A stretch of 64,000 bases of DNA from NCBI GenBank assembly GCA_033794685.1, contig JARAYZ010000001.1; one strand, 5' to 3'. A program made the translations under genes and the position numbers. Shown here in pieces: positions 26,000-32,965 of this stretch. Source of the stretch: Lentzea sp033794685. GTDB lineage: Bacteria > Actinomycetota > Actinomycetes > Mycobacteriales > Pseudonocardiaceae. The notes under the pieces are model-generated. The model did not search any database, was not told the origin of the DNA, and saw only the letters and a list, made by a program, of their open reading frames with translations. Each line of letters begins with the position of its first letter. Positions within the stretch are counted from its first letter, which is position 1.

Positions 26000-26805
26000 T
26001 GACTCTGTTCGGCTTGGACGTCGGGACGAGCGACACACGCGACCCGATGGTCATCTCCACGCTGGAGTTCGACGTTCTCTGGGACCACCTGGGCCTGGAG
26101 ACGATGCCTCTCGTCCTGAAGGTGCCCTCACCGGGCAAGACGACCGAGGAACGCCGGGCCATCGAGGACCGCGTCTGGCTCCAGCTGGGCGCGCGTGGTC
26201 TCGGTGGCCCCCGCTCCCTGGACCCGACCCTCGAGGACCTGCTGCACGTGCTCAACCGCCCGCAGCAGGAGATCGACGCGCGCATGTGGCTGCAGGAACG
26301 CAGCCTCCGCGTGCTGGCCGCGGGCAAGGGCCAGGCCGGTGTCCTGGCGGTCCTCGACGGCACCCAGCTCATCCTGCGGCCGGCCGAGGCCGACGGACTC
26401 CCCCGTGAGGTCCTCACGGCCCTGCCCACCGCTCCGGCGGGCGAGGGCCACTCGATCACCCTGCCCTCGGCCGACCTGGACGCGGCGGCAGCCTCAGCGA
26501 GCACTCCGGAAGACCTGGAGGAGGCTCTGCGCAGCCGGCTGCGCGCCGACGACGCGCACACCCTGGCCGAGATGATCCGCGACGCCTCGAACCGGGGTCA
26601 GTTCGGCGCGGCGGCCCGCGACAAGTGGGGCAAGCGCGTCCGGCCGGACCGGGTGGTCGCCTTCTACGACACGCCGAAGGGCCGTTACCTGCAGATGCGC
26701 CGGGCGGCCGACGGGCAGCCGCCGTGGTCGACCATCACGCCGGTCGACTACCGCCGCATGCACCACCACCTGGTGGAACTGCTCGCGGAGGCCGCCGGCT
26801 CCTGA
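25999..26805 (+). CDS. EspG-family ESX secretion chaperone
   Basis: The 268-residue product matches EspG: ISTLEFDVLWDHLGLETMPLVL near the start, a central beta/helix region, and GQFGAAARDKWGKRVRP followed by FYDTPKGRYLQMR, which in the family form the PE/PPE-binding surface. EspG proteins bind PPE tips in the cytoplasm and deliver them to the ESX machinery. The ATG overlaps the PPE-like stop by one base. No EccB/C/D or mycosin genes are in the window, so the core secretion apparatus must be elsewhere. Confidence 0.88.
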   Translation: MTLFGLDVGTSDTRDPMVISTLEFDVLWDHLGLETMPLVLKVPSPGKTTEERRAIEDRVWLQLGARGLGGPRSLDPTLEDLLHVLNRPQQEIDARMWLQERSLRVLAAGKGQAGVLAVLDGTQLILRPAEADGLPREVLTALPTAPAGEGHSITLPSADLDAAAASASTPEDLEEALRSRLRADDAHTLAEMIRDASNRGQFGAAARDKWGKRVRPDRVVAFYDTPKGRYLQMRRAADGQPPWSTITPVDYRRMHHHLVELLAEAAGS

Positions 26806-26812
26806 CGGCGTC

Positions 26813-26837
26813 AGGGCTGGGGTGAGACCCCAGCCCT
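26813..26837. terminator. Bidirectional terminator hairpin
   Basis: Perfect 11-nt arms (26813-26823 and 26827-26837) with a 3-nt loop lie between the convergent EspG and gamma-glutamylcyclotransferase genes. The stem is GC-rich with no T-run, as usual in actinobacteria. Confidence 0.8.
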
Positions 26838-26844
26838 CAGCGCG

Positions 26845-27315
26845 TCAGCCCTCGGACGCCAGCCCGCCTGGCCCGATCCCCGAGCAGGGCCGGGTGCGCA
26901 GGTCGTTCACGTAGTCGTCAGGCGCCCCGGCAGCCTCGGCGGCGTCCGCGACCACGCCGATGTACCGGGCGGACGGCAGCCCGCCCTCATAGGCGTCCAG
27001 CACGTAGAGCCAGGCCACGACAGACCCCTCCAGGGTCTGCACCCGCAGCCTGATCTTCTTGTAGAGCCCGAGCGCGCCCTCCCACCGGTCCAGTCGCGAC
27101 TCATCGCGCGGGGACATGTCGTAGAGCACGCAGAACGTCTGCTGGTCCGGCTCCTCGACGATGGTCGCGAGGGCCCCCTCCCAGCCGAGGTCCTCGCCAC
27201 CGAACGTCATGCGCCATCCCACGAGCCAGCCGGTCCCCGCGAGCGGGGAGTACGGGGCTCGCTCCATCATCTGGTTCGGATCCATGTTCGACCCGTACGC
27301 GGCATAGAGCGGCAC
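26845..27315 (-). CDS. Gamma-glutamylcyclotransferase-like protein
   Basis: The 156-residue product of the GGCT fold has the substrate loop YAAYGSNMDPNQM, a central GWRMTFGG and Glu-containing WEGALATIVEE, and a C-terminal YVNDLR segment. Such enzymes cyclise gamma-glutamyl peptides to 5-oxoproline; in mycothiol-producing bacteria the natural substrate is uncertain. GTG at 27315 is used because TACGCT (27328-27323) lies 7 nt upstream (leaderless) and the fold begins immediately; a longer frame from 27444 has no homology. Confidence 0.85.
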   Translation of the reverse strand: MPLYAAYGSNMDPNQMMERAPYSPLAGTGWLVGWRMTFGGEDLGWEGALATIVEEPDQQTFCVLYDMSPRDESRLDRWEGALGLYKKIRLRVQTLEGSVVAWLYVLDAYEGGLPSARYIGVVADAAEAAGAPDDYVNDLRTRPCSGIGPGGLASEG

Positions 27316-27424
27316 GTCCGACAGCGTAGCGACCCGGCGATCAGCTTTCGGTACTGACGACACGGTCGATTCGGTCAACGCGTACGGTTGAGCCGCCCAA
27401 CAAGCCCGTGGAAGGGAACTGATC

Positions 27425-28828
27425 GTGACCCGCATCGTCATCATCGGCGGCGGACCCGCAGGTTACGAAGCAGCCCTGGTCGCGGCGCAGCACGGCGCCG
27501 ACGTGACCGTGGTCGAGAACGACGGGGCCGGTGGCGCATGTGTGTTGTACGACTGCGTTCCGTCCAAGACGTTCATCGCTTCGGCGGGGGCCCGCAGCGC
27601 CTTCCGCAACGCCGGTGAGCTGGGCATTCAGACTCACAACGAGCTCGCCACGGTCGATCTGCCGGTCGTGCACGGCCGGGTGAAGGGGCTGGCGCTCGCG
27701 CAGTCCGCGGACGTCCGGGCGCGTCTCCAGCGCGAGGGCGTGCGGCTCATCAACGGCCGCGCGAAGTTCGTCGACGACTCGCGCGGGCTCGCCCAGCACC
27801 GGGTCGTCGCGCACGCCGCGGACGGGTCCGACGAGGTCCTCAACGCCGATGTGGTGCTCATCGCAACCGGTGCGACCCCGCGCGTGTTGCAGGGCGCGGA
27901 GCCCGACGGCAAGCGGGTCCTCACCTGGCGGCAGATCTACGACCTTCCCGAGCTGCCCGAACACCTCGCGGTGATCGGTTCCGGCGTCACCGGTGTCGAG
28001 TTCGCCAGCGCCTACACCGAGATGGGCGTGAAGGTGACGATGGTCTCCAGCCGGGACCGGGTGCTCCCCCACGAGGACGCCGACGCGGCCGTGGTGCTCG
28101 AGGACGTGTTCGCCGAGCGCGGCACGGCCGTCGTCAAGCACGCCCGCGCGGACAAGGTCGAGAACACCGGCGACGGCGTGCTGATCCACCTGGAAGACGG
28201 TCGCACGATCGAGGCATCACACGCCTTGATGACCGTCGGCTCGGTGCCGAACACGACCGACATCGGTCTCGACAAGATCGGTATCGAGCTCGGGCGTGGC
28301 GGGTACATCCCGGTCGACCGGGTCAGCCGGACGAACGTCAGCGGCGTCTACGCGGCGGGCGACTGCACCGGCGTGCTGCTGCTCGCGTCCGTCGCCGCCA
28401 TGCAGGGCCGCATCGCGATGTGGCACGCGCTGGGCGAGGGCGTCAGCCCGATCAAGCTCAAGACCGTCGCCGCGAACGTCTTCACCAACCCGGAGATCGC
28501 GAGCGTCGGCATCAGCCAGCAGGCGATCGACTCGGGCGAGGTGCCCGCGCGCACGATCATGCTGCCGCTCGCCACGAACCCCCGTTCCAAGATGGAAGGG
28601 CTGCGCCGCGGCTTCGTGAAGCTGTTCTGCCGCCCGGCGACCGGTGTGGTCATCGGCGGTGTGGTCGTCGCGCCCAACGCGAGCGAGCTCATCCTGCCGA
28701 TCGCGCTGGCCGTGCAGAACCAGCTCACCGTCGAGCACCTCGCGACGACGTTCTCGGTGTACCCGTCGCTCTCGGGCTCCATCACCGAGGCCGGCCGCCA
28801 GCTCATGCGGCACGACGATCTCGACTAG
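27425..28828 (+). CDS. lpdA: LpdA-like NAD(P)H quinone reductase (flavoprotein disulfide reductase family)
   Basis: The 467-residue flavoprotein has FAD-binding IVIIGGGPAGYEAAL at the N-terminus, a second dinucleotide fold LAVIGSGVTGVEFASAY and an AAGDCTG FAD motif. Near the flavin it carries GGACVLYDCVPSK, a Cys39-x4-Cys44 pair. The C-terminus reads FSVYPSLSGSITE, so the His of the dihydrolipoamide dehydrogenase HP-T-E motif is Tyr. That C-terminus is typical of M. tuberculosis LpdA (Rv3303c), a quinone reductase rather than a lipoamide dehydrogenase. The GTG start follows GGAAGGGA. The gene sits near glpD as in mycobacteria. Confidence 0.88.
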   Translation: MTRIVIIGGGPAGYEAALVAAQHGADVTVVENDGAGGACVLYDCVPSKTFIASAGARSAFRNAGELGIQTHNELATVDLPVVHGRVKGLALAQSADVRARLQREGVRLINGRAKFVDDSRGLAQHRVVAHAADGSDEVLNADVVLIATGATPRVLQGAEPDGKRVLTWRQIYDLPELPEHLAVIGSGVTGVEFASAYTEMGVKVTMVSSRDRVLPHEDADAAVVLEDVFAERGTAVVKHARADKVENTGDGVLIHLEDGRTIEASHALMTVGSVPNTTDIGLDKIGIELGRGGYIPVDRVSRTNVSGVYAAGDCTGVLLLASVAAMQGRIAMWHALGEGVSPIKLKTVAANVFTNPEIASVGISQQAIDSGEVPARTIMLPLATNPRSKMEGLRRGFVKLFCRPATGVVIGGVVVAPNASELILPIALAVQNQLTVEHLATTFSVYPSLSGSITEAGRQLMRHDDLD

Positions 28829-28849
28829 GTAACGCCAGACCCAGATGGC

Positions 28850-28887
28850 AACCATGCCCCGGCCACGAACGTGTCCGGGGCATGGTT
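28850..28887. terminator. Hairpin after lpdA overlapping the next start codon
   Basis: Perfect 13-nt arms at 28850-28862 and 28875-28887 enclose a 12-nt loop. It can terminate lpdA transcription, but the right arm contains the ATG (28882) of the truncated sortase gene, so it could also mask that start. Confidence 0.75.
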
Positions 28888-29328
28888 CTGCGCACGGTCC
28901 TCGCTGCGCTGACGGCACTGGTGCTCCTCAGCGGCTGCGCCTCGCCGCCTGAGCCGACGCTGCCCACCGGGCCGGCTCCGGTCACGTCGACGTCCACTTC
29001 GGACAGTGCGGCGCCGGAGCAGGGCATGCCCGCCTCGGAACCGGCCGTGCTGCTGGGCCACGTCGACGGCAACGGGCAACCGGGAGTCTTCTTCCGGCTG
29101 CGCGAGCTCACCGAGGGCGACGAGGTCGAGGTGTCCAGAAAGGACGGAACCACGGCCAAGTTCCGCGTGCGCAGAACCGAGCAGATCGCCAAGAACGACT
29201 TCCCGACCGAGGCCGTCTACGGGGACACCGATGAACCCGAACTGCGGCTGATCACCTGCGGGGGCAGCTACGACCGGGCCGCCCGCAGCTACCGGGACAA
29301 CATCATCGTCTACGCCACATCGAGCTGA
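28882..29328 (+). CDS. Truncated class F sortase (lacks N-terminal half of the domain)
   Basis: The 148-residue lipoprotein-like protein has a signal ending LLSGC (Cys19) and a short Thr/Ser linker. It then carries only the second half of a class F sortase: LLGHVD with His60, VFFRLRELTEGDEVEV, LITCGG with Cys126, and SYRDN with Arg138. All three catalytic residues are present, but the first beta-strands (from the IP-x-I-x-V strand to the GWY-PG region) are missing, because the gene starts right after the lpdA hairpin. The next gene's Shine-Dalgarno overlaps its stop. Folding or activity alone is doubtful. Confidence 0.8.
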   Translation: MVLRTVLAALTALVLLSGCASPPEPTLPTGPAPVTSTSTSDSAAPEQGMPASEPAVLLGHVDGNGQPGVFFRLRELTEGDEVEVSRKDGTTAKFRVRRTEQIAKNDFPTEAVYGDTDEPELRLITCGGSYDRAARSYRDNIIVYATSS

Positions 29329-29339
29329 GGAGTGCCATC

Positions 29340-29807
29340 ATGAGGAGGCCCCGGAGATCCGTTGCCGTGCTGCTGGTCGCGGGCACGGCGTTCGTGTTCA
29401 CCCCGACAGCGGGCGCACAGGAAACCGTCGCGCCGAGCTTCTCCCCCGAGCCGGTCGCCGGCTCGTTCCTCGACAAGGACGAGTACGCGCCGGGCGAGCG
29501 GATCAAGATCTTCCTGCTCGACACCCACAGGTGTGGTTACACGGCGTCGTCCAAGGGCTTCACCGCGCCGGCAGAGCTCACGCTGGTCCGGCCCGGTTAC
29601 TCCCTCGAGGGAGCGACGACGGCCGTCACCACGCCGGGCACCTACCAGGCGGAGATCCCGTGCGGCATGACGGGACCTGTGGTGGACACGTTCACCATCA
29701 AGGCCAAACCGACCCGGCCGCCGGGAAATCCGGCACCGAAGCCGAAGCCACCGATCGTCAAGCCGAAGGGGGCGCCGGACACGGGCGGCGGCGGCACCGC
29801 GCCGTAA
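29340..29807 (+). CDS. Secreted protein with LPXTG-like APDTG tail
   Basis: The 155-residue product has a Sec signal peptide (cleavage near AGAQ, ~residue 27), a beta-rich domain with two Cys (THRCGY and EIPCGM), then a Pro/Lys linker and a final GAPDTGGGGTAP. APDTG resembles an LPXTG sorting signal, but no hydrophobic segment or basic tail follows, so it is not a normal sortase substrate. It lies between two sortase genes and is coupled to the first (TGAGGAG). A structural or accessory role with the sortase pair is inferred. Confidence 0.7.
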   Translation: MRRPRRSVAVLLVAGTAFVFTPTAGAQETVAPSFSPEPVAGSFLDKDEYAPGERIKIFLLDTHRCGYTASSKGFTAPAELTLVRPGYSLEGATTAVTTPGTYQAEIPCGMTGPVVDTFTIKAKPTRPPGNPAPKPKPPIVKPKGAPDTGGGGTAP

Positions 29808-29859
29808 CGTTGATCACGGATCAGAACTGTCTTGATTGGACGCGCAACTAACCCACGAG

Positions 29860-30414
29860 ATGTGCGTCAATGGGTTCGTGGGGACTCGTGTCTTGATCGC
29901 GGTGCTGTGCGTGGCGCTGGCCACCACCGCCTGTTCGCAGGGACCAGCACCGAAGCCGACGGCGGCGACGAGCGACAGCGCTCCGCCGCCGGTGGTGTCA
30001 CCGCTCGGCAAGTCGGACCCGATGGAACTGCGGATCGAGCGGATCGGCGTGCGTTCGTCGCTGGTCGCGCTCGGCCTCGACCAGCACGGCGCCGTCCAGC
30101 TGCCGCCCGCCAACGAGGGCATGCAGGCCGGCTGGTACCAGACGCAGCCGCAGCAGTGGATCATCGTCGGCCGGATCGAGAGCAACAAGGCCAGAGGCGT
30201 CTTCTTCCGGCTGAACGACCTGACCGAGGGCGACACCCTCGAAGTGTCCAAGAAGGACGGTTCGGTCGCCCGGTTCACGGTGTCGCGCACCGAGAGGATC
30301 ATCCGCGACGACTTCTTCGCGGAGGCCGTCGCGCGGGACAAGGACGAGCAGGGGCTGCGGCTGATCACGTGCGGCACTCGCGACAACGTGATCGTGCACG
30401 CGACGCCGGCTTGA
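29860..30414 (+). CDS. Class F sortase with catalytic His replaced by Arg
   Basis: The product is 184 residues from ATG 29860 (GTG 29878 or TTG 29836 possible), with a lipoprotein-like signal LATTACSQG. The sortase domain is nearly complete: LRIERIGVRSSLVALGL, the QAGWYQTQ strand, VFFRLNDLTEGDTLEV, RLITC with Cys171 and RDNVIVHA with Arg174. At the position of GHVD it reads GRIE, so the catalytic His is Arg105. Loops around the active site are shortened. It is a paralogue of the truncated sortase upstream. Likely inactive alone, or acts with another protein. Confidence 0.82.
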   Translation: MCVNGFVGTRVLIAVLCVALATTACSQGPAPKPTAATSDSAPPPVVSPLGKSDPMELRIERIGVRSSLVALGLDQHGAVQLPPANEGMQAGWYQTQPQQWIIVGRIESNKARGVFFRLNDLTEGDTLEVSKKDGSVARFTVSRTERIIRDDFFAEAVARDKDEQGLRLITCGTRDNVIVHATPA

Positions 30415-30420
30415 GTTGAC

Positions 30421-30461
30421 GAGGGGAGCTTCCCGAACCCGAGGTTCGGGAAGCTCCCCTC
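30421..30461. terminator. Strong bidirectional terminator hairpin
   Basis: Perfect 18-nt arms (30421-30438, 30444-30461) with a 5-nt loop lie between the convergent sortase gene and glpK. Confidence 0.92.
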
Positions 30462-30468
30462 ATCAAGG

Positions 30469-31977
30469 TCAGTCCTCGACCCAGTCGAAGGTCTTCGACA
30501 CCGCCTTCTTCCAGTTGGCGTACTCGGACGTGCGGCGGGACTCGTCCATCTGCGGCTCCCACTGCTTGTCCTGCGCCCAGTTCTCGCGGATCTCGTCCTC
30601 GGTCTTCCAGAACCCGACCGCGAGACCGGCCGCGTAAGCGGCGCCCAGCGCGGTGGTCTCCGCGACGACCGGCCGGATGACCGGCACGCCGAGGATGTCC
30701 GCCTGGAACTGCATCAGCAGCTCGTTCACGACCATGCCGCCGTCGACCTTCAACGCGGTCAGGTCGACGCCCGAGTCGGCGTTCATCGCGTCGAGCACCT
30801 CGCGGGTCTGGAAGGCCGTGGCCTCCAGCACGGCCCGCGCGAGGTGGCCCTTGTTGACGAACCGCGTGAGGCCCACGATCGCGCCACGGGCGTCGGAACG
30901 CCAGTACGGGGCGAAGAGGCCCGAGAACGCGGGCACGAAGTACGCGCCGCCGTTGTCCTCCACCGAACGGGCGTGCTCCTCGATCTCGGCCGCGGAGCCG
31001 ATCATGCCGAGGTTGTCGCGCAGCCACTGCACCAGCGAACCGGTGACGGCGATCGAGCCCTCCAGCGCGTAGACCTGGGGAGCCTCACCGATCTTGTAGC
31101 AGACGGTGGTGAGCAAACCGTTCTCGCTCATCACCTTTTCGGTACCGGTGTTGAGCAGCATGAAGTTGCCGGTGCCGTAGGTGTTCTTGGCCTCGCCGGG
31201 CGAGAGGCAGGCCTGGCCGAACGTCGCCGCCTGCTGGTCGCCGAGGATGCCGGCGATCGGCACGCCGGCCAGCGCGCCGCGTTCGCGCACCTGGCCGTAG
31301 ACCTCCGACGAGGAACGGATCTCCGGCAGCATCGACAGGGGAATCCCCATGTCTGAAGCGATCGAGGAGTCCCACTGCAGCGTGTCGAGGTCCATCAGCA
31401 TGGTGCGCGAGGCGTTCGTCGGGTCGGTGACGTGCACACCGCCGTCCACCCCGCCTGTCATGTTCCACAGCACCCACGTGTCCATGTTGCCGAACAGCAG
31501 GTCGCCGGCCTCGGCCTTCTCCCGCGCGCCCTCGACGTTGTCGAGGATCCAGCGGACCTTGGGCCCGGAGAAGTAGGTCGCGAGCGGCAGGCCGACCTTG
31601 GCGCGGTACCGCTCTTGGCCACCGCCCAGCGCGCCGAGTTCCTGCACGATCTTGTCGGTGCGGGTGTCCTGCCAGACGATGGCGTTGTAGACGGGTTCGC
31701 CGGTCTTCTTGTCCCACACCACCGCGGTCTCGCGCTGGTTGGTGATGCCGACCGCGGCGATGTCCGAAGTGGACAGATCAGCCTTCGCCAGAGCGCCGGC
31801 GGCGACCTGGCGGGTGTTCTGCCAGACCTCCTTCGGGTCGTGCTCGACCCACCCGGCCTTCGGGAAGATCTGCTCGTGCTCCTTCTGGTCGACCGAGACC
31901 ACCCGCCCGGAGTGGTCGAAGATCATGCACCGGGTCGACGTGGTGCCCTGGTCGATCGCGGCCACGTACTGCGTCAT
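30469..31977 (-). CDS. glpK: Glycerol kinase
   Basis: The 502-residue FGGY kinase shows AIDQGTTSTRCMIFD at the N-terminus, VGITNQRETAVVWDK, the WQDTRT loop, GILGDQQAATFGQAC, the KNTYGTGNFMLLNTG phosphate loop and KVDGGMVVNELLMQFQADIL near the C-terminus. It phosphorylates glycerol to glycerol-3-phosphate with ATP. It is second in an operon after glpF (14-nt gap); ATG 31977 follows AAAGGAC. The product feeds GlpD, encoded divergently. Ends against a strong terminator. Confidence 0.96.
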   Translation of the reverse strand: MTQYVAAIDQGTTSTRCMIFDHSGRVVSVDQKEHEQIFPKAGWVEHDPKEVWQNTRQVAAGALAKADLSTSDIAAVGITNQRETAVVWDKKTGEPVYNAIVWQDTRTDKIVQELGALGGGQERYRAKVGLPLATYFSGPKVRWILDNVEGAREKAEAGDLLFGNMDTWVLWNMTGGVDGGVHVTDPTNASRTMLMDLDTLQWDSSIASDMGIPLSMLPEIRSSSEVYGQVRERGALAGVPIAGILGDQQAATFGQACLSPGEAKNTYGTGNFMLLNTGTEKVMSENGLLTTVCYKIGEAPQVYALEGSIAVTGSLVQWLRDNLGMIGSAAEIEEHARSVEDNGGAYFVPAFSGLFAPYWRSDARGAIVGLTRFVNKGHLARAVLEATAFQTREVLDAMNADSGVDLTALKVDGGMVVNELLMQFQADILGVPVIRPVVAETTALGAAYAAGLAVGFWKTEDEIRENWAQDKQWEPQMDESRRTSEYANWKKAVSKTFDWVED

Positions 31978-31991
31978 TGCGGGAAGTCCTT

Positions 31992-32735
31992 TCAGACCGG
32001 GAGAACCAGGAAGAGCAACGCGGCGAGCGCGCCACCCACGAGCGGGCCGACGACGGGGACCCACGAGTAGCCCCAGTTGGCGTTGCCCTTGTTGTGGATC
32101 GGCATCATGAACGCGTAGGCGATGCGCGGTCCGAGGTCACGTGCCGGGTTGATGGCGTACCCGGTCGGGCCGCCGAGCGACGTGCCGATCACCAGCACGA
32201 CGAACGCGACGCCCGCGTAGCCGAGCGCCGAGTTGCCGAACTGCGGCACCCCGTCGACCGTCTCCTTCGCGCCGGGCGACAGCAGGATCCACGCGACGAG
32301 CACGAACGTGCCGATGACCTCGGAGACGAGGTTCCACGGCTTGTTCGGCACGGTCGGGCCGGTGGAGAAGATGCCGAGCGTGTTCTGCGGTTCGTCGTGC
32401 GTGTCGAACTGCAGCTTGTAGGTGGCCCAGCAGAGCATCGCGCCGAGGATCGCGCCGACCATCTGCCCGAGGACGTAGAAGGGAACGTCGCCCCACGGAG
32501 TCTTGTCCGCGATGGCGAGGCCGAGGGTCACGGCGGGGTTGAGGTGCGCCCCACTGGGGTTGGCGATGCTCGCGCCGGCGAAGACCGCGAAGGCCCAGCC
32601 GACGTTGACGAACAGGAAGCCCGTGCTGTTGCCGAGCGTGTTCTTGAGCACCTGGTTCGCGACGACACCGGTGCCCAGGAGGATGAGGACCGCTGTCCCC
32701 AGCATCTCCCAGACGAAGATCGAGCCTGCGCTCAT
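31992..32735 (-). CDS. glpF: Glycerol facilitator (aquaglyceroporin)
   Basis: The 247-residue MIP-family channel has six membrane helices and both NPA loops: SGAHLNPAVTLG and GYAINPARDLGPR. The Asp after NPAR is the mark of glycerol facilitators rather than water channels. It admits glycerol for GlpK, encoded just downstream. ATG at 32735 heads the operon, and an inverted repeat (32751-32777) lies directly upstream. Confidence 0.94.
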   Translation of the reverse strand: MSAGSIFVWEMLGTAVLILLGTGVVANQVLKNTLGNSTGFLFVNVGWAFAVFAGASIANPSGAHLNPAVTLGLAIADKTPWGDVPFYVLGQMVGAILGAMLCWATYKLQFDTHDEPQNTLGIFSTGPTVPNKPWNLVSEVIGTFVLVAWILLSPGAKETVDGVPQFGNSALGYAGVAFVVLVIGTSLGGPTGYAINPARDLGPRIAYAFMMPIHNKGNANWGYSWVPVVGPLVGGALAALLFLVLPV

Positions 32736-32750
32736 CGTCGACCTCCACTC

Positions 32751-32777
32751 GTTTGCGGCCAGACAGGACGCGCAAAC
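32751..32777. promoter_or_regulatory. Inverted repeat upstream of glpF, possible operator
   Basis: GTTTGCG-N13-CGCAAAC lies 16 nt upstream of the glpF start in the 230-bp divergent region shared with glpD. Glycerol operons of actinobacteria are often controlled by IclR-type GylR repressors; no such gene is in the window, so the operator role is inferred from symmetry and position only. Confidence 0.4.
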
Positions 32778-32965
32778 CCGAGGTCAGGGCCGCGCCGCCC
32801 GCCTTCAACGTGCTCGGACGCTATTACCGCGCTGATCAGTTGTCTACGCCAAGTACCTGTGGAGAGGCCATTTTTAGGCCATGGGGTTCTGGAGCGCGCG
32901 CCCATCGGCGAAGGGCGGTTGCTGCAGGTAACGTGATCCGCAGTCGTCACAGGGAGGCGTCCGTC

